Positions 17,114-26,089 of a stretch of 39,004 bases of DNA are shown here, one piece after another. Made by a program: the position numbers and the translations under genes. Under the pieces are notes generated by a model, which saw nothing but the letters and a program-made list of their open reading frames with translations, was not told the origin of the DNA and ran no database searches. The stretch is from Bryobacterales bacterium (GTDB lineage: Bacteria; Acidobacteriota; Terriglobia; Bryobacterales; Bryobacteraceae): the NCBI GenBank assembly GCA_003157745.1, contig PMKM01000227.1, positions 14,625 to 53,628 of the forward strand. Direction: 5' to 3'. Each line of letters starts with the position of its first letter. Position 1 is the first letter of the stretch.

Positions 17114-18706
17114 TCACGGCGTTGCAGGAATACCGTTGGCGGCCGAACGTTCGTAAATATCGCAGCCATCCGCGTGCAGGTTTGTTTCCTGGGGCATTTC
17201 GGTGTCCCGAAGAAGAATCGGCAGGCGGGGCCAATGCCGGCCCGCATCGCACGCCACAAATGCCGCTATGTTGCGCGGACCCTCGATGGATATTCCGCGT
17301 TCCATCGGGCCGACCCACCAGGCCTCGGCCTGCACATCCTTAGGGGCGACGTCCATAATCGCCCGGCGATGGCACTGGTACGGGAACTCCGGCGACCAAT
17401 ACAGTCCAAGGATCACAATCACACTTCCAGGTGGAGTCGTACTGTCGACGAGCGCCGCAGCCGCGGGCCGGACCTGCGCATTCGGGCTCTGGATCGGATA
17501 GTAATGCGTGAAGTAGCGAAAGCCACAGGCTGCCACTTCGAGCATCAGCAACGCCACGCCGATCCAGGCCCGCCGTCCTGGAAGCTCCATCATCGCAGTG
17601 ATCAGCACCCCTGCGGCAACCACCAGGAAGATCGCGTTGGCGTAGGGGTAGTACTCATGCACCCAGTGCAAGTTGAAGAACACCAAGGTGGGCGCCGCGT
17701 AGAGCAGGAGGCACGCCACGGCAGTCCGGTTCCACCGGCGGCATAACCAGATATAAACCGCCAGCACCACCGCGGCCACGCCGATATTGCCGAGGTGATT
17801 GTTGACGTTGTTCAGGAAGTGAAGATAGGGTCGAAGCGTCAATCGCTGAGCAAGCGTTCCGAAGTTCCACGCGGTCAGTGCCTTGCTTATCAGGTAAACC
17901 CCGCTGGGGTTTTGCGCTTTCACTCCGTCTGCAAAGTGCGTCCAACTCAACACGACCGCAACGGGAAGCACAACAGAGAACACGCTGGCAATCGTGACGG
18001 CAGCGCGTTTGAGTTTCCCGTCCTCGCGATCTCTCCAGATACCCCAGGCTATGAGACAGACTCCGATGCCAAGGAACGGAGGGAAGGTGGTCGCCTTCAC
18101 GAGTCCCGCCAGCGATCCGAACACGGCGCCGGCCGCGACGTGCCGGAATCGCCACGGCTTCTTGTCCAGCACCAGCCTGAACATCTGATCCGCATAGAGG
18201 AGCGAGAAGAAGAGCGCCGTCGATTCGATCAGGAAGAGATGTGAGACGAAGACGTAGACAGGACTCGTGGCGAAGAGTATCAACGCTGGAACCATTCGGA
18301 CGCCCCGAAGGCCGATGCGCGACAGAATGGATGCTAACGGGAAGAAACAGAGATAGTAGAAGAGGATGGAGACAAAGTGGCCAGTCTCCTCGATGCGGGT
18401 GGAGAAGGTTTGCGCGAGCTTCGCGACAATACCCTGGTAGAGCGGGAACTCAAAGGGGATCGACCACGGTGGTCCCAGCACCGGCGTTTCATAACGAAGA
18501 AAGCTGCCGCCGTGCAGCATCGAATCCACCGCCATTTCGGTCTGGGCCTGCCGGAAGCCGTGAAAATCGAGCAGGCTGTTATGGAATCCTACGGTCGTGG
18601 CGTAAAAGCTAAATACCAGGCTAAGCAGAGCGAGAAGCCACAGAGTTCTCACGATTGCCGGGGGATAAGATTGTCCCAGTTCGGTTTCGATCCCGCTCAG
18701 ATGCAA
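17114..18706 (-). CDS. Membrane glycosyltransferase, GT39/ArnT-like
   Basis: A 530-residue integral membrane protein with about 10-12 spans and a C-terminal soluble tail. The first large loop after span 1 contains DFHGFRQAQTEMAVDSML, the pattern seen in GT-C (PMT/ArnT-like) transferases where an acidic residue in this loop is catalytic. Such enzymes transfer sugars from polyprenyl-phosphate donors on the outer face of the inner membrane. The start is TTG at 18706; no ATG lies close in frame, and GTG 18652 is an alternative. It is the last gene of the minus-strand polysaccharide operon, 66 bases after the methyltransferase. The GT2 gene upstream could make its polyprenyl-linked donor. Confidence 0.72.
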   Translation of the reverse strand: MHLSGIETELGQSYPPAIVRTLWLLALLSLVFSFYATTVGFHNSLLDFHGFRQAQTEMAVDSMLHGGSFLRYETPVLGPPWSIPFEFPLYQGIVAKLAQTFSTRIEETGHFVSILFYYLCFFPLASILSRIGLRGVRMVPALILFATSPVYVFVSHLFLIESTALFFSLLYADQMFRLVLDKKPWRFRHVAAGAVFGSLAGLVKATTFPPFLGIGVCLIAWGIWRDREDGKLKRAAVTIASVFSVVLPVAVVLSWTHFADGVKAQNPSGVYLISKALTAWNFGTLAQRLTLRPYLHFLNNVNNHLGNIGVAAVVLAVYIWLCRRWNRTAVACLLLYAAPTLVFFNLHWVHEYYPYANAIFLVVAAGVLITAMMELPGRRAWIGVALLMLEVAACGFRYFTHYYPIQSPNAQVRPAAAALVDSTTPPGSVIVILGLYWSPEFPYQCHRRAIMDVAPKDVQAEAWWVGPMERGISIEGPRNIAAFVACDAGRHWPRLPILLRDTEMPQETNLHADGCDIYERSAANGIPATP

Positions 18707-18772
18707 GCATTGTGTCTATTATCCGCCTTTCCAGCGCTACGGGTTTGGGTTACACCATCCATGAAGCCGCGG

Positions 18773-19458
18773 CTACGCATTCTGGGTTGGCAGCGGCTTT
18801 CGTCCGACTACCAGGAACTGTTTGCCAAAAAGACCCCACGCCGCCGGCAAGGCGAGATACAGCCGCAACACCCACGGCGGATACTGCCGTCCATGCGACA
18901 TCGTATAGGGCAGGAAGCGACCCACCCGCTTCTCAATCTCGAAGCCACAATTCGAAAGCGCCTCGGCCATCGACAGCTCGGTCAATTCGACGTAATGATC
19001 GAAAAAATCCCAATAAGCGCCGGGTAGATACTTGATGTTCGGCCCCATCGCGATGAAGCACCCTCCCGGCTTCAGACACCTGTGCGCGTTTGCCAACACG
19101 GTGGCGACCGCGCTCTTGTTGGCAGATGCTCGAGGAAGTTGCTGGTAAAGACCGCGTCCAGCGCCCCATCCGGAAGCTGCCAGGGGTCTGCGCAGTCCTG
19201 TTGGAGGACGATGACGCCCTGCGCGGCCCTCTTCCGAACGTCGGGGTTCAAATCCATGGCGTACTTCCGGCTGGCCGTCGAATTGTTGATGAACTCGCAA
19301 TAGCCGGAGCCGAGATCGAGCACGGTTCCGGTGCTGGGGACCCAACGGCTAAAGAACGATACCAGCACCTTCCAGACACGGGTCCGGTAGTCCGTCTTCC
19401 CGGCAAAGCGGCGCTCATAAATCCGTTGCAGTTCTGGTCCGTCCGAAGAAGGTTGCAT
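18773..19458 (-). pseudogene. SAM-dependent methyltransferase (class I), split by a frameshift
   Basis: Two frames together make one methyltransferase of about 228 residues. The N-terminal frame (19458 to about 19121) has the SAM-binding motif VLDLGSGYCEFINN, MDLNPDV and DAVFTSNFLEHLP. Just after LEHLP the frame is lost. The other frame (19120 to 18773) resumes with NKSAVATVLANAHRCLKPGG and continues to a plausible C-terminus. One missing base between 19120 and 19122 explains it: inserting any base after CTGCC restores Pro-Asn-Lys. GGAG lies five bases before the ATG. It is either a recent null mutation in the polysaccharide operon or a base-call error. The absence of other damage argues for a recent event or an error. 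Confidence 0.8.
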
Positions 19459-19488
19459 GGCGCTCCGATAGTTCTCTCCCGCCTTGGG

Positions 19489-20253
19489 TCACTTCACATG
19501 GTAATCGCCACGGCTAAAGTACTTCTCCAACCAACAATAGAGAGCGATGAACAGATAGCGGCTGCCCATCTCCTTGAGCTTGAGTTTCGATTCGCCCGCG
19601 CGCCGGTTCCGCCAGGTGATGGGCATCACGGTCCAGGAGTATCCGCGCACGATAGTCTTGAGCGGCAGTTCCACCGTGAGATTGAAGTGCGGAGAGAGGA
19701 ACGGGCGGCAGCCTTCGATCACGGTTCGCCGGTAAGCCTTGAAGGCGTTCGTAAAATCGTTCAGAGCAACGCGGAACATCAGGCGCAGGAACAGATTCGC
19801 CGTGCGGTTGATGAGGAGCTTAAAGCGTGGATAGTCGATCACGCCTCCCCCACGAACGAAGCGGGAACCGAAAACGGCGTCCCAACCTTCGTTGAGGATT
19901 TGCCAGTACCGGACCACGTCGCGGCAGTCGTCGGATTCGTCGGCCATCATCACTACGACGGCATCGCCGGTCACTTGATTGAAGCCGTGCGCGATGGCGC
20001 GCCCGAATCCGTGCTCGCCCGAGTTCCGGGTCGGTCTGCATTCCGGGATGCGGGTCCGGATCTCCTCCAGCAGGCTCCAGGTGGAATCCGTGCTGCCATC
20101 GTCGACGACGACGATTTCGTGTGGAATCCGCTGCATGCGCAATTCGAGGTGGAGATGCTCGACGGTGGCGGCGATGCAGCCCTCTTCGTCGCGGGCGGGA
20201 ATCACCACCGAAAGCATTTGAAGCGGCTCGCGCCCGGCTGGCGGCAAACTCAT
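19489..20253 (-). CDS. Glycosyltransferase family 2 (polyprenyl-phosphate sugar transferase-like)
   Basis: A 254-residue soluble GT2 enzyme resembling dolichyl/undecaprenyl-phosphate mannosyl- or glucosyltransferases. It opens with LSVVIPARDEEGCIAATVEH, has IVVVDDGSTDSTW, the metal-binding acidic pair in VMMADESDD, and GSRFVRGGG with NDFTNAFKAYRR further on. No membrane spans follow, as in DPM1-type enzymes without the C-terminal anchor. The start at 20253 forms an ATGA overlap with the upstream epimerase stop. A longer frame upstream only mirrors that gene. The likely role is to make a polyprenyl-phosphate sugar used by the GT39-like enzyme two genes down. Confidence 0.88.
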   Translation of the reverse strand: MSLPPAGREPLQMLSVVIPARDEEGCIAATVEHLHLELRMQRIPHEIVVVDDGSTDSTWSLLEEIRTRIPECRPTRNSGEHGFGRAIAHGFNQVTGDAVVVMMADESDDCRDVVRYWQILNEGWDAVFGSRFVRGGGVIDYPRFKLLINRTANLFLRLMFRVALNDFTNAFKAYRRTVIEGCRPFLSPHFNLTVELPLKTIVRGYSWTVMPITWRNRRAGESKLKLKEMGSRYLFIALYCWLEKYFSRGDYHVK

Positions 20254-21317
20254 GCGTGGCTGACCTCCAGCCAGTCCGGATGGGCGCGGGCGTGTTCGGC
20301 GATGCCCTCGAGAACTGCGGGAAGAGGCACTTCGATTTGCCAGCCGAAATCCCGGGCAGCCGAGGTGTTGTCCATAGCCACCCAAGGGATGTCATACCTG
20401 CGCGGCGCCGGATCCGCGGCCGGAACATGGCGCCCGAAACGTTCGTCGCACCAGGCGGTGAGCTGCGCGAGAGACATGGTGTTGGCGGGGCCTCCGCCGG
20501 CCGTATAGACGCGTTGTCCGCCGGATCGGGCGGTTCGCATCTGAGCGACCAGGAGGGCGGCCAGATCGCGAGGGTGAAATGCATCCCGCGCCTGATGCCC
20601 GGCGCCATCGAATCCGATGTAGCGAAGCGGCCGGCGCCGCAGATGCGCGTTTACCCAATACGCGAAGATGCCCTGGTCCGGCGTGCCGAACTGCCCGGCG
20701 CCGGCGAGCACCCCGCAGCGAGTGATCCACACCGGGAAATCGAACGCCTCGCCATATTCGAGCGCCATGATCTCCGACGCCAGCTTGGTCGCGCCGTAGA
20801 GAGAAACCGGCGCGGCGGTGGAGAACTCCTCCCCGATCCCGTTTTGCGTCAGTCCGCGCGGCAATGGCGCCGCCGGGTCGATGGTAAAGGCCCGGTTGTG
20901 CACCCGCAAGGGGATGGCGGCCAGCGCGGGAATCGAGTAAACGCGGCTGCTGCTGAGCAGCACGAGGCCGGCCTTGTGCTCCCGGCAGTATTCGAGTACG
21001 TTGCCGAGCGAGCCCAGGTTGTGCTCGAAAAGGCGGCGGCTGCCGCCGGTCCCGGAGAGACCGGCCAGCACGCTGGGATTGGCGGCTGCGTCGATCACCC
21101 AGTCGCAGGCGGGCAAGCCCGCGATGTCGCTCGCCGATCTCAGGTCGCCATGAATGAACCCGACGCCCAGTTGTTCCATCCGCGCCCGATTGGTCTCCGC
21201 CCCCGGACGCATCAGATTGTCGATGCCCGATACGCCGATCCCTTCCACCCGGTCGAGCAGGCACCGGGCGAGCGCGCTGCCCACAAAACCACACACTCCG
21301 GTGATGAGGACCCTCAT
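20250..21317 (-). CDS. NAD-dependent epimerase/dehydratase (CDP-paratose 2-epimerase-like)
   Basis: A 355-residue extended SDR enzyme acting on nucleotide sugars. The NAD motif [18 protein letters not shown] lies at 5-22, the catalytic Ser region in [12 protein letters not shown] near 121-131, and Tyr174/Lys178 in [11 protein letters not shown]. The SSSRVYS segment resembles the CDP-paratose/CDP-tyvelose epimerase branch, but the substrate is not proven. The start at 21317 overlaps the stop of the upstream epimerase as ATGA. It sits second in a four-to-five-gene polysaccharide operon and probably supplies a modified sugar nucleotide to the GT2 and GT39-like enzymes. Confidence 0.88.
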   Translation of the reverse strand: MRVLITGVCGFVGSALARCLLDRVEGIGVSGIDNLMRPGAETNRARMEQLGVGFIHGDLRSASDIAGLPACDWVIDAAANPSVLAGLSGTGGSRRLFEHNLGSLGNVLEYCREHKAGLVLLSSSRVYSIPALAAIPLRVHNRAFTIDPAAPLPRGLTQNGIGEEFSTAAPVSLYGATKLASEIMALEYGEAFDFPVWITRCGVLAGAGQFGTPDQGIFAYWVNAHLRRRPLRYIGFDGAGHQARDAFHPRDLAALLVAQMRTARSGGQRVYTAGGGPANTMSLAQLTAWCDERFGRHVPAADPAPRRYDIPWVAMDNTSAARDFGWQIEVPLPAVLEGIAEHARAHPDWLEVSHA

Positions 21318-22387
21318 GAAGCGCTCTTCGCCAGGCGTTGCTTCCAACTGGCGCTGATCTCCTCGACGATCGCCGGCAGTGTCTTCGAAAGCTTCCAGTC
21401 CGGATAGTGCGCGCGCATTTTTCGCAGGTCGCTGTAGTAACAGATGTGGTCGCCAATCCGGTTCTCATCCACGTAGCGCCAGTTCATCGGCTTGCCCGTG
21501 ACGCTCTCGACCATGCGGAAAGCCTCGATGATGGAACACGAATTGGGTTTTCCGCCGCCCAGATTGTAGACCTCGGCGACGCGCGGAGCCTTCCAGAACT
21601 CGTACATGAAGCCGGCCACGTCCTCGGAATGGATGTTATCGCGCACCTGCTTGCCCTTGTATCCGAAGACCTTGTACTCGCGCCCTTCCACGTTGCATTT
21701 CACCAGGTAGCTGAGGAAGCCGTGCAACTCGACTCCGGTGTGATTGGGACCCGTGAGGCATCCGCCGCGCAGGCAGCAGGTGGGCATGCCGAAGTAGCGG
21801 CCATATTCCTGCACCATGACGTCGCCGGCGAGTTTGGATGCGCCGAAGATGGAGTGCTTGCTCTGATCGATCGGGAAATCCTCGGCGATGCCGTGCTCGA
21901 ATGCGGCGTCGGCGTAGTCCCAGCGCGTTTCGAGTTCGTCGAGCGGTATCGTATTGGGCCGGTCCCCATACACCTTGTTTGTCGACATGTGTATGAAGGG
22001 CGACTCGGGACAAAAGCGTCGCGCCGCCTCCAGCAGGTGGAGCGTTCCCAGCGCGTTCACCTCGAAGTCGAGAAACGGAATCGCCGCGGCGCGATCGTGC
22101 GATGGCTGGGCGGCCGTATGAATGATCAGGTTCGGCTTCAGTTCCTCCATCAGCGCCAGCACGGCTTCGCGGTCGCGGATGTCGATTGCCGCGTGGCGGT
22201 AGTCCGCAATCTCGGATTGCAACTGCCCAAGTACCCAGCTTGTGTCGCCCTCGGGACCGAAGAAAACCGCTCGATGGTTGCTGTCGATTCCGGTGACGGA
22301 GAAACCCCTTCGGGCGAACCAGCGCGTCACCTCCGAACCAATCAGGCCGCAGGACCCAGTCACAAGAACTGTCCGCCCTCGTTCCAT
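21314..22387 (-). CDS. NAD-dependent epimerase/dehydratase with Phe in place of catalytic Tyr
   Basis: A 357-residue extended SDR protein, first gene of the polysaccharide operon. The NAD motif is [20 protein letters not shown] (9-28), the [12 protein letters not shown] segment resembles CDP-tyvelose 2-epimerase, and the YxxxK site reads [13 protein letters not shown], so Phe181 replaces the usual Tyr while Lys185 is kept. I recall close relatives with the same Phe, so this may be a subfamily trait, not a defect. GGNHTG-like [14 protein letters not shown] and [14 protein letters not shown] follow. The start at 22387 has AAGGGA about 8 bases upstream; the longer open frame upstream is non-coding. 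It could be an epimerase using a different acid/base or a non-catalytic partner. Confidence 0.85.
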   Translation of the reverse strand: MERGRTVLVTGSCGLIGSEVTRWFARRGFSVTGIDSNHRAVFFGPEGDTSWVLGQLQSEIADYRHAAIDIRDREAVLALMEELKPNLIIHTAAQPSHDRAAAIPFLDFEVNALGTLHLLEAARRFCPESPFIHMSTNKVYGDRPNTIPLDELETRWDYADAAFEHGIAEDFPIDQSKHSIFGASKLAGDVMVQEYGRYFGMPTCCLRGGCLTGPNHTGVELHGFLSYLVKCNVEGREYKVFGYKGKQVRDNIHSEDVAGFMYEFWKAPRVAEVYNLGGGKPNSCSIIEAFRMVESVTGKPMNWRYVDENRIGDHICYYSDLRKMRAHYPDWKLSKTLPAIVEEISASWKQRLAKSAS

Positions 22388-22560
22388 TAGTGTGTCCCTT
22401 CCCTGTTCCTTGGTCTGCGCCGTGGGTCGGTGCCGCTGTCCTACCACTCCGTCCAGGGACGATTGTAACTCCAAGCGACCGAGCCGAAGCTGGCTCCACA
22501 TCCTCGCTAGTGGTCTGCGGCAGGCAGAATGACGAGTATTCATCTGGACAGTTGCGCGGG

Positions 22561-22587
22561 GTGGGGCAGGCGCTTCCGCCTGCCAAC
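22561..22587 (+). repeat. REP-like palindrome, arm 1
   Basis: GTGGGG followed by a perfect 8-bp hairpin, GGCAGGCG-CTTC-CGCCTGCC (22565-22584). A GTGG head next to a GC-rich hairpin is the usual form of REP elements moved by RAYT transposases. It pairs in inverted orientation with the element at 22631-22655, forming a BIME-like unit. Confidence 0.65.
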
Positions 22588-22630
22588 GTCCGACCAGCGC
22601 TGAACTGGCACGCCTGTTTTTGGGCGGCGG

Positions 22631-22655
22631 GTTGGCAGGCGAAAGCGTGCCCCAC
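22631..22655 (-). repeat. REP-like palindrome, arm 2 (inverted)
   Basis: Read on the minus strand this is GTGGGGCACGC-TTTC-GCCTGCCAAC, close to arm 1 with one hairpin mismatch and a shorter stem. Head-to-head arrangement with arm 1, 43 bases apart, is like bacterial interspersed mosaic elements. Confidence 0.65.
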
Positions 22656-22719
22656 TTCACTTCGCTATCACCATCGGCAATTCGGCCGCACTACACTGGT
22701 GCCCGGAATGCGTGGTGAC

Positions 22720-22950
22720 TCTTGTCGACGGCGGAACGCATGGCGGGGACAAACGCCAAGTATGGTGCGGCAGAGCGACATTTTGGGTGCCCTGCGAAAC
22801 CAGGAGTTGAACCCGGTGCGGGCAGGGCTCGCCGCCGAGCCGTTCGCCTGGGCGTGGTCCGGCGATGGCGCGCGCCCGCTCGATCGCACCCTCCACCGCA
22901 TGCCAGACCGCCTCCGGGTCGAGTACGCTGGACGGTCGGACTATAGTGAA
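22720..22950 (+). pseudogene. Remnant of REP-associated tyrosine transposase (RAYT), C-terminal part
   Basis: On the plus strand the peptide GALRNQELNPVRAGLAAEP, then FAWAWSGDGARP, matches the C-terminal signature of RAYT/Y1-transposase-like proteins (asparagine-proline-valine-arginine-alanine-glycine-leucine, then a Trp-x-Trp-Ser). The catalytic HUH region upstream is not recognisable, so only a fragment is left. The boundaries are approximate. Two REP-like hairpins lie within 160 bases upstream, the normal setting for such genes. The match rests on a short motif and could be chance. Confidence 0.4.
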
Positions 22951-23139
22951 TGGGCAACCAGTCACCAGTTCCGGAGTTTTCGAATGCGCCCGGACCGGCG
23001 TTCACCTCGCCCAGCGAATAATCTCCGCCCCTGTTTTCATGGCGCTGCGCTGGTTCCCGCCCGGCCACCGAGTCTTCGTCAGTGCCCCGTGCGGGATAAT
23101 CGGATCGGGAGCAGTTCCTCGATGCGCTAAATGTTAACA

Positions 23140-23230
23140 AAACGGGGCGAATTTGCCCCGCCTGGAGAGACTCAAGTGCTTGATTCCATTGCAAAGCGTT
23201 CTCGCGAAACGGCGCAAATTCACCCCGTTT
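23140..23230. repeat. Inverted repeat of 21 bases
   Basis: AAACGGGGCGAATTTGCCCCG at 23140-23160 (21 bases, quoted by position and core GGCGAATTTGCC) recurs inverted at 23210-23230 with two mismatches, 49 bases apart. Each arm is also a near-palindrome, so cruciform or REP-like folding is possible. It lies about 110 bases past the stop of the aminotransferase gene and could also act as that gene's terminator. Confidence 0.6.
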
Positions 23231-23337
23231 CAGGGAACCCTGAGTCGCGCCCCAAGCCAGCTCGCGGTATTGTCAGGCCAACCCGCCAGCAATCCCCACT
23301 CACTTCTCGCGACTCGGGGAACCTGAAGTCTGGTGAC

Positions 23338-24498
23338 TCACCGCAGGATCTCTTCCAATGCTTCGCGCAGGCGGTCGATGTCACGATCGGTGACATGTAA
23401 GTGTGGGGCGATGCGAACCGAGTTGGCGCGCTGACTGATGAAGATGTTCCTCGCCTGCAACTTCGCCACCAGACCATCGGCATGGCCCGCGGGCAACTGG
23501 GCGCCGATCATATGCGGGCAGCGTTGCGACTCTTCCGGCAGGCGAAAGCCGAGTTGCTCCAGGTGCGCGGCGATCCGGCCGTTGATTTGCGCCAGGGACG
23601 CGGCGATATTGGCGATGCCCCAGGCGCGGATCTGCTCGAGCGCCGCGATGGCGCCCGGCAGGATGGTGGGCGTGCATTTCTCTCCAACATCGAAGCGGCG
23701 GGCGCCCGGCGCATAAGTCTCCGAATAGTCAGCCAGGGCGGCGAAATTCCGCGCATTGTCACGCGCCTGCCAACTCTCCTCGAGCGGCCGCGCGTCCCGC
23801 CATTGCTCCGCGACGTAGAGTAAGCCGGAGCCGTACGGACTTAGCAGCCACTTATAACCCGCAGCCACCAGGAAATCGGGCTTCACCTCGTCGAGACCGA
23901 GCGGCATGGCGCCGAGCGATTGCGTGGCATCCACCACAAGCGCGCTTCCTACATCGCGGCATGCTTGGCCGATTGGCGGTAAGTCGATCAGTGCGGCATT
24001 CGTCCAATGACAAGTCGACATGGCGACGACTTTCACCCTCTTGTCGAGGTTAGCGAGAATGGCCTGGGTCCAACCGCCACGTTCCGGCGCAGGAACGAAA
24101 CTCAGCACCGCACCGGTCTTCCGGGCAACGGTGATCCATGGCAGGACGCCGCTGGGAAATTCTTCGGCAACTAACAGGATGCGATCGCCCGATTGCAGTC
24201 GCGGCTCAACGGCGCGCGCCGCCGTGCTCACGCCATAGCTGGCGGCAGGCACCACGGCGTACCCATCGTCGTCGCCACCAAACAGCTCCCGTGCGAGACG
24301 GCGCAAGGTCTCCGCATCCTCGAAGAAATCCGCCCCGGTGCGTTCCCATGGGTGGCTCTTCGCATCCACGCCGGAATGCAGACGCCTGCGGGATTCGCTC
24401 AACTGAGGCGAGTAATAAGCACAGTTGAAATAGGCGATATCATCCGGTATGTCGAATAAGTGCCGTTGTGACGGGAGAATCGTCATGTGATGTTCCAT
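23338..24498 (-). CDS. Class V aminotransferase (PLP-dependent)
   Basis: A 386-residue fold-type I PLP enzyme of the class V group (cysteine desulfurase, isopenicillin N epimerase and relatives). The cofactor Asp is in VVDATQSLGAMPL (Asp190) and the Schiff-base Lys is in VAAGYKWLLSPYG (Lys216). No desulfurase-type catalytic cysteine loop stands out, so an aminotransferase, lyase or epimerase role is more likely; the substrate is unknown. The first ATG at 24498 is used, but ATG 24486, four codons in, has a slightly better upstream sequence. It stands alone, with non-coding DNA on both sides. Confidence 0.87.
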   Translation of the reverse strand: MEHHMTILPSQRHLFDIPDDIAYFNCAYYSPQLSESRRRLHSGVDAKSHPWERTGADFFEDAETLRRLARELFGGDDDGYAVVPAASYGVSTAARAVEPRLQSGDRILLVAEEFPSGVLPWITVARKTGAVLSFVPAPERGGWTQAILANLDKRVKVVAMSTCHWTNAALIDLPPIGQACRDVGSALVVDATQSLGAMPLGLDEVKPDFLVAAGYKWLLSPYGSGLLYVAEQWRDARPLEESWQARDNARNFAALADYSETYAPGARRFDVGEKCTPTILPGAIAALEQIRAWGIANIAASLAQINGRIAAHLEQLGFRLPEESQRCPHMIGAQLPAGHADGLVAKLQARNIFISQRANSVRIAPHLHVTDRDIDRLREALEEILR

Positions 24499-24501
24499 CT
24501 T

Positions 24502-24521
24502 AACCGAGGCGGCGCTCGGTT
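24502..24521. promoter_or_regulatory. Palindrome in aminotransferase leader
   Basis: AACCGAG (24502-24508) pairs with CTCGGTT (24515-24521) around GCGGCG, only four bases before the aminotransferase ATG. In mRNA it would form a hairpin covering the ribosome-site region; in DNA it could be an operator. It has no assigned partner. Confidence 0.35.
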
Positions 24522-24652
24522 TATGCGAGCAGATGCATTTGGCAATATCGCGCCCGGGCGCGACCTGCTGGCCGGCCTACTGAAGAAACATTTGCCCTCG
24601 TGGACGTTTCGAGTGCCCGGGGGTTCGCCCGAACGAAATCGTCCGCGCGGCC

Positions 24653-25879
24653 TCAGTTAGCCGGATGGGCGGCGGCGGTCTGCGGGATGCGCCGCGCCAG
24701 TTGCAGGTTCGAATTCACCTTGCCATACCCGTAGCCGATCCGGAAGGGCAGCGGGCGCGCGCTGGGATCGTGGTACGCCTTCTGCAGATCGGACTGGATC
24801 AAATAGCGGAAGCTGCCGTAGGGCCGCGTGTACTCTCCGTAGAGCTGGACCTTCCAGACGTCGGGCGTAAAGAAATGGAAGGGGATGCCGGAATCGTCCT
24901 GCAACACTGCCTGGCTGTTGGCGAGGATCAGGCCGCGAATGATGGAGAACTCGTCGCGGTGGGTCATATAAGAGGTTGCCTTCAGCATCGTGACGGATCC
25001 CTGCAGCGCCGCCGAGTACTTGACGAACGGCTGGTTGGTCTTGAGGTGCTCGTCGTCCAGGTTGATGGTCAGATAGTACATCTGATGGAGCGACTGGTCT
25101 TCGTCGGATCGATAGGCGATCTGCAACCCCTTGTCGCCGTATGCCGTGCGCGGCCTAAAGCTGAGGTCGCGCTCGATCAGCTTGCCGTCGTCGTCCAGGC
25201 GCGTATAGCGGAAGCCAAGAATGGTATTGTGCCGGCGCACGAGCACCTCGAGGATGGGCAGTAGCAAACCGTCGGTGACTTGGCCGCGGAATTGGCGGTC
25301 CATTTCGCGCGTAATAAAGAAGCTGCGGCCGAGGACGGAGCCCATGGTGTCGCGGGTGGCGCGCAGGTAGCCCGCCAGATCCTGCTTCCGGCTGAGCTGC
25401 GCCAGGCTGGGCAGGGTCCCGGAAGGCTCGAGAGCCACCAGAACATAGGTGCTGTTGTTCGGAAAGCAGGCCGTGGCGTAGAGCGCGTCGGGACCACTGA
25501 AGGGGTAATAGACGACGGCGTCGCGGAGTGCAGCGTCCGACAACTCTGCCTTGCCGAAGCCCTGCATGCCGGGAATCATGGTGCGTTCCGCGGCATGCCA
25601 GGCGGCATCGAGCCGCGCCTGGTGGTCCTTCCAGGCTTCGTTTTGTTCCAGCTCCGCGAACGGGCTGCCGGCCTTGCCAGGCATACCTGCCAGGAAACGT
25701 GCGGTATCGTCGGCCTCGCGGTTTTCCGGTACCGGCACTGCCACAGCTACGGTGGGCGCGGCGGCCTTCTTGTCGTTTGCAGTCGCCTCAGGCGGGGCGG
25801 AGTGTCCGCAGCCAAGGGAAACGGTGGCAAAGGCGAACAGGGAAGCAGCCAGGAGGGAACTTCGATATTGTATGATCAC
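24653..25879 (-). CDS. Predicted lipoprotein of unknown function
   Basis: A 408-residue protein not recognised as a known family. The GTG at 25879 is chosen because it yields a textbook lipoprotein signal: MIIQYRSS, a hydrophobic stretch, then the lipobox VSLGC with the acylated Cys about 23 residues in. AAAGAG lies about 10 bases upstream. A low-complexity Ala/Pro/Val linker follows (AAAPTVAVAVPVPENRE). The mature part is soluble and rich in aromatic residues (FRYTRLDDDG, YYLTINLDDEHL, FFTPDVWKVQLYGEYTRPYG). Longer starts at 25939 or 26011 would bury the signal peptide. It is divergent from the GcvH-like gene across a 255-base region holding a palindrome and a sigma-54 promoter, so it may belong to the same regulon. 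Confidence 0.72.
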   Translation of the reverse strand: MIIQYRSSLLAASLFAFATVSLGCGHSAPPEATANDKKAAAPTVAVAVPVPENREADDTARFLAGMPGKAGSPFAELEQNEAWKDHQARLDAAWHAAERTMIPGMQGFGKAELSDAALRDAVVYYPFSGPDALYATACFPNNSTYVLVALEPSGTLPSLAQLSRKQDLAGYLRATRDTMGSVLGRSFFITREMDRQFRGQVTDGLLLPILEVLVRRHNTILGFRYTRLDDDGKLIERDLSFRPRTAYGDKGLQIAYRSDEDQSLHQMYYLTINLDDEHLKTNQPFVKYSAALQGSVTMLKATSYMTHRDEFSIIRGLILANSQAVLQDDSGIPFHFFTPDVWKVQLYGEYTRPYGSFRYLIQSDLQKAYHDPSARPLPFRIGYGYGKVNSNLQLARRIPQTAAAHPAN

Positions 25880-26006
25880 GCGCAGCAGCTCTTTCGGTTT
25901 TGTTGGATTCTGCGACCCAGGCGTCGCGTTTTGCAACATGGCGCGGAAAGTGCTAATTCCATTGCAGTTCATAGTATTCTTCGACGCATACACCGTAGAC
26001 TTTTTC

Positions 26007-26025
26007 AACACCAGACACTGTTGTT
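26007..26025. promoter_or_regulatory. Candidate enhancer (activator-binding palindrome)
   Basis: AACACCAG-ACA-CTGTTGTT is a 19-base palindrome with one mismatched pair per 8-base half. It lies 65 bases upstream of the -24 element at 26090, a usual distance for the binding site of a sigma-54 activator. The NtrC-class regulator encoded downstream is the natural candidate to bind it. Confidence 0.45.
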
Positions 26026-26089
26026 AAATTCAGCACCGTTGCACCTGCTTGATTCCACAACAGATAAAGAGGCAAAAAACACCGCTTCT

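Larger units (their letters stand above)
22388..23337. other. Long non-coding stretch with repeats and a transposase remnant
   Basis: This 950-base gap between the polysaccharide operon and the aminotransferase holds no intact gene. From left to right it contains the operon leader, a pair of inverted REP-like hairpins, a decayed REP-associated transposase fragment, and a 21-base inverted repeat. Apart from these nothing coding was recognised, although several long frames stay open by chance because of the high GC content. Confidence 0.6.

Noticed and set aside
19120..19128. Programmed frameshift as an explanation for the split methyltransferase
   Set aside because: No slippery heptamer or downstream structure typical of programmed shifts is seen; a plain one-base loss explains it better.
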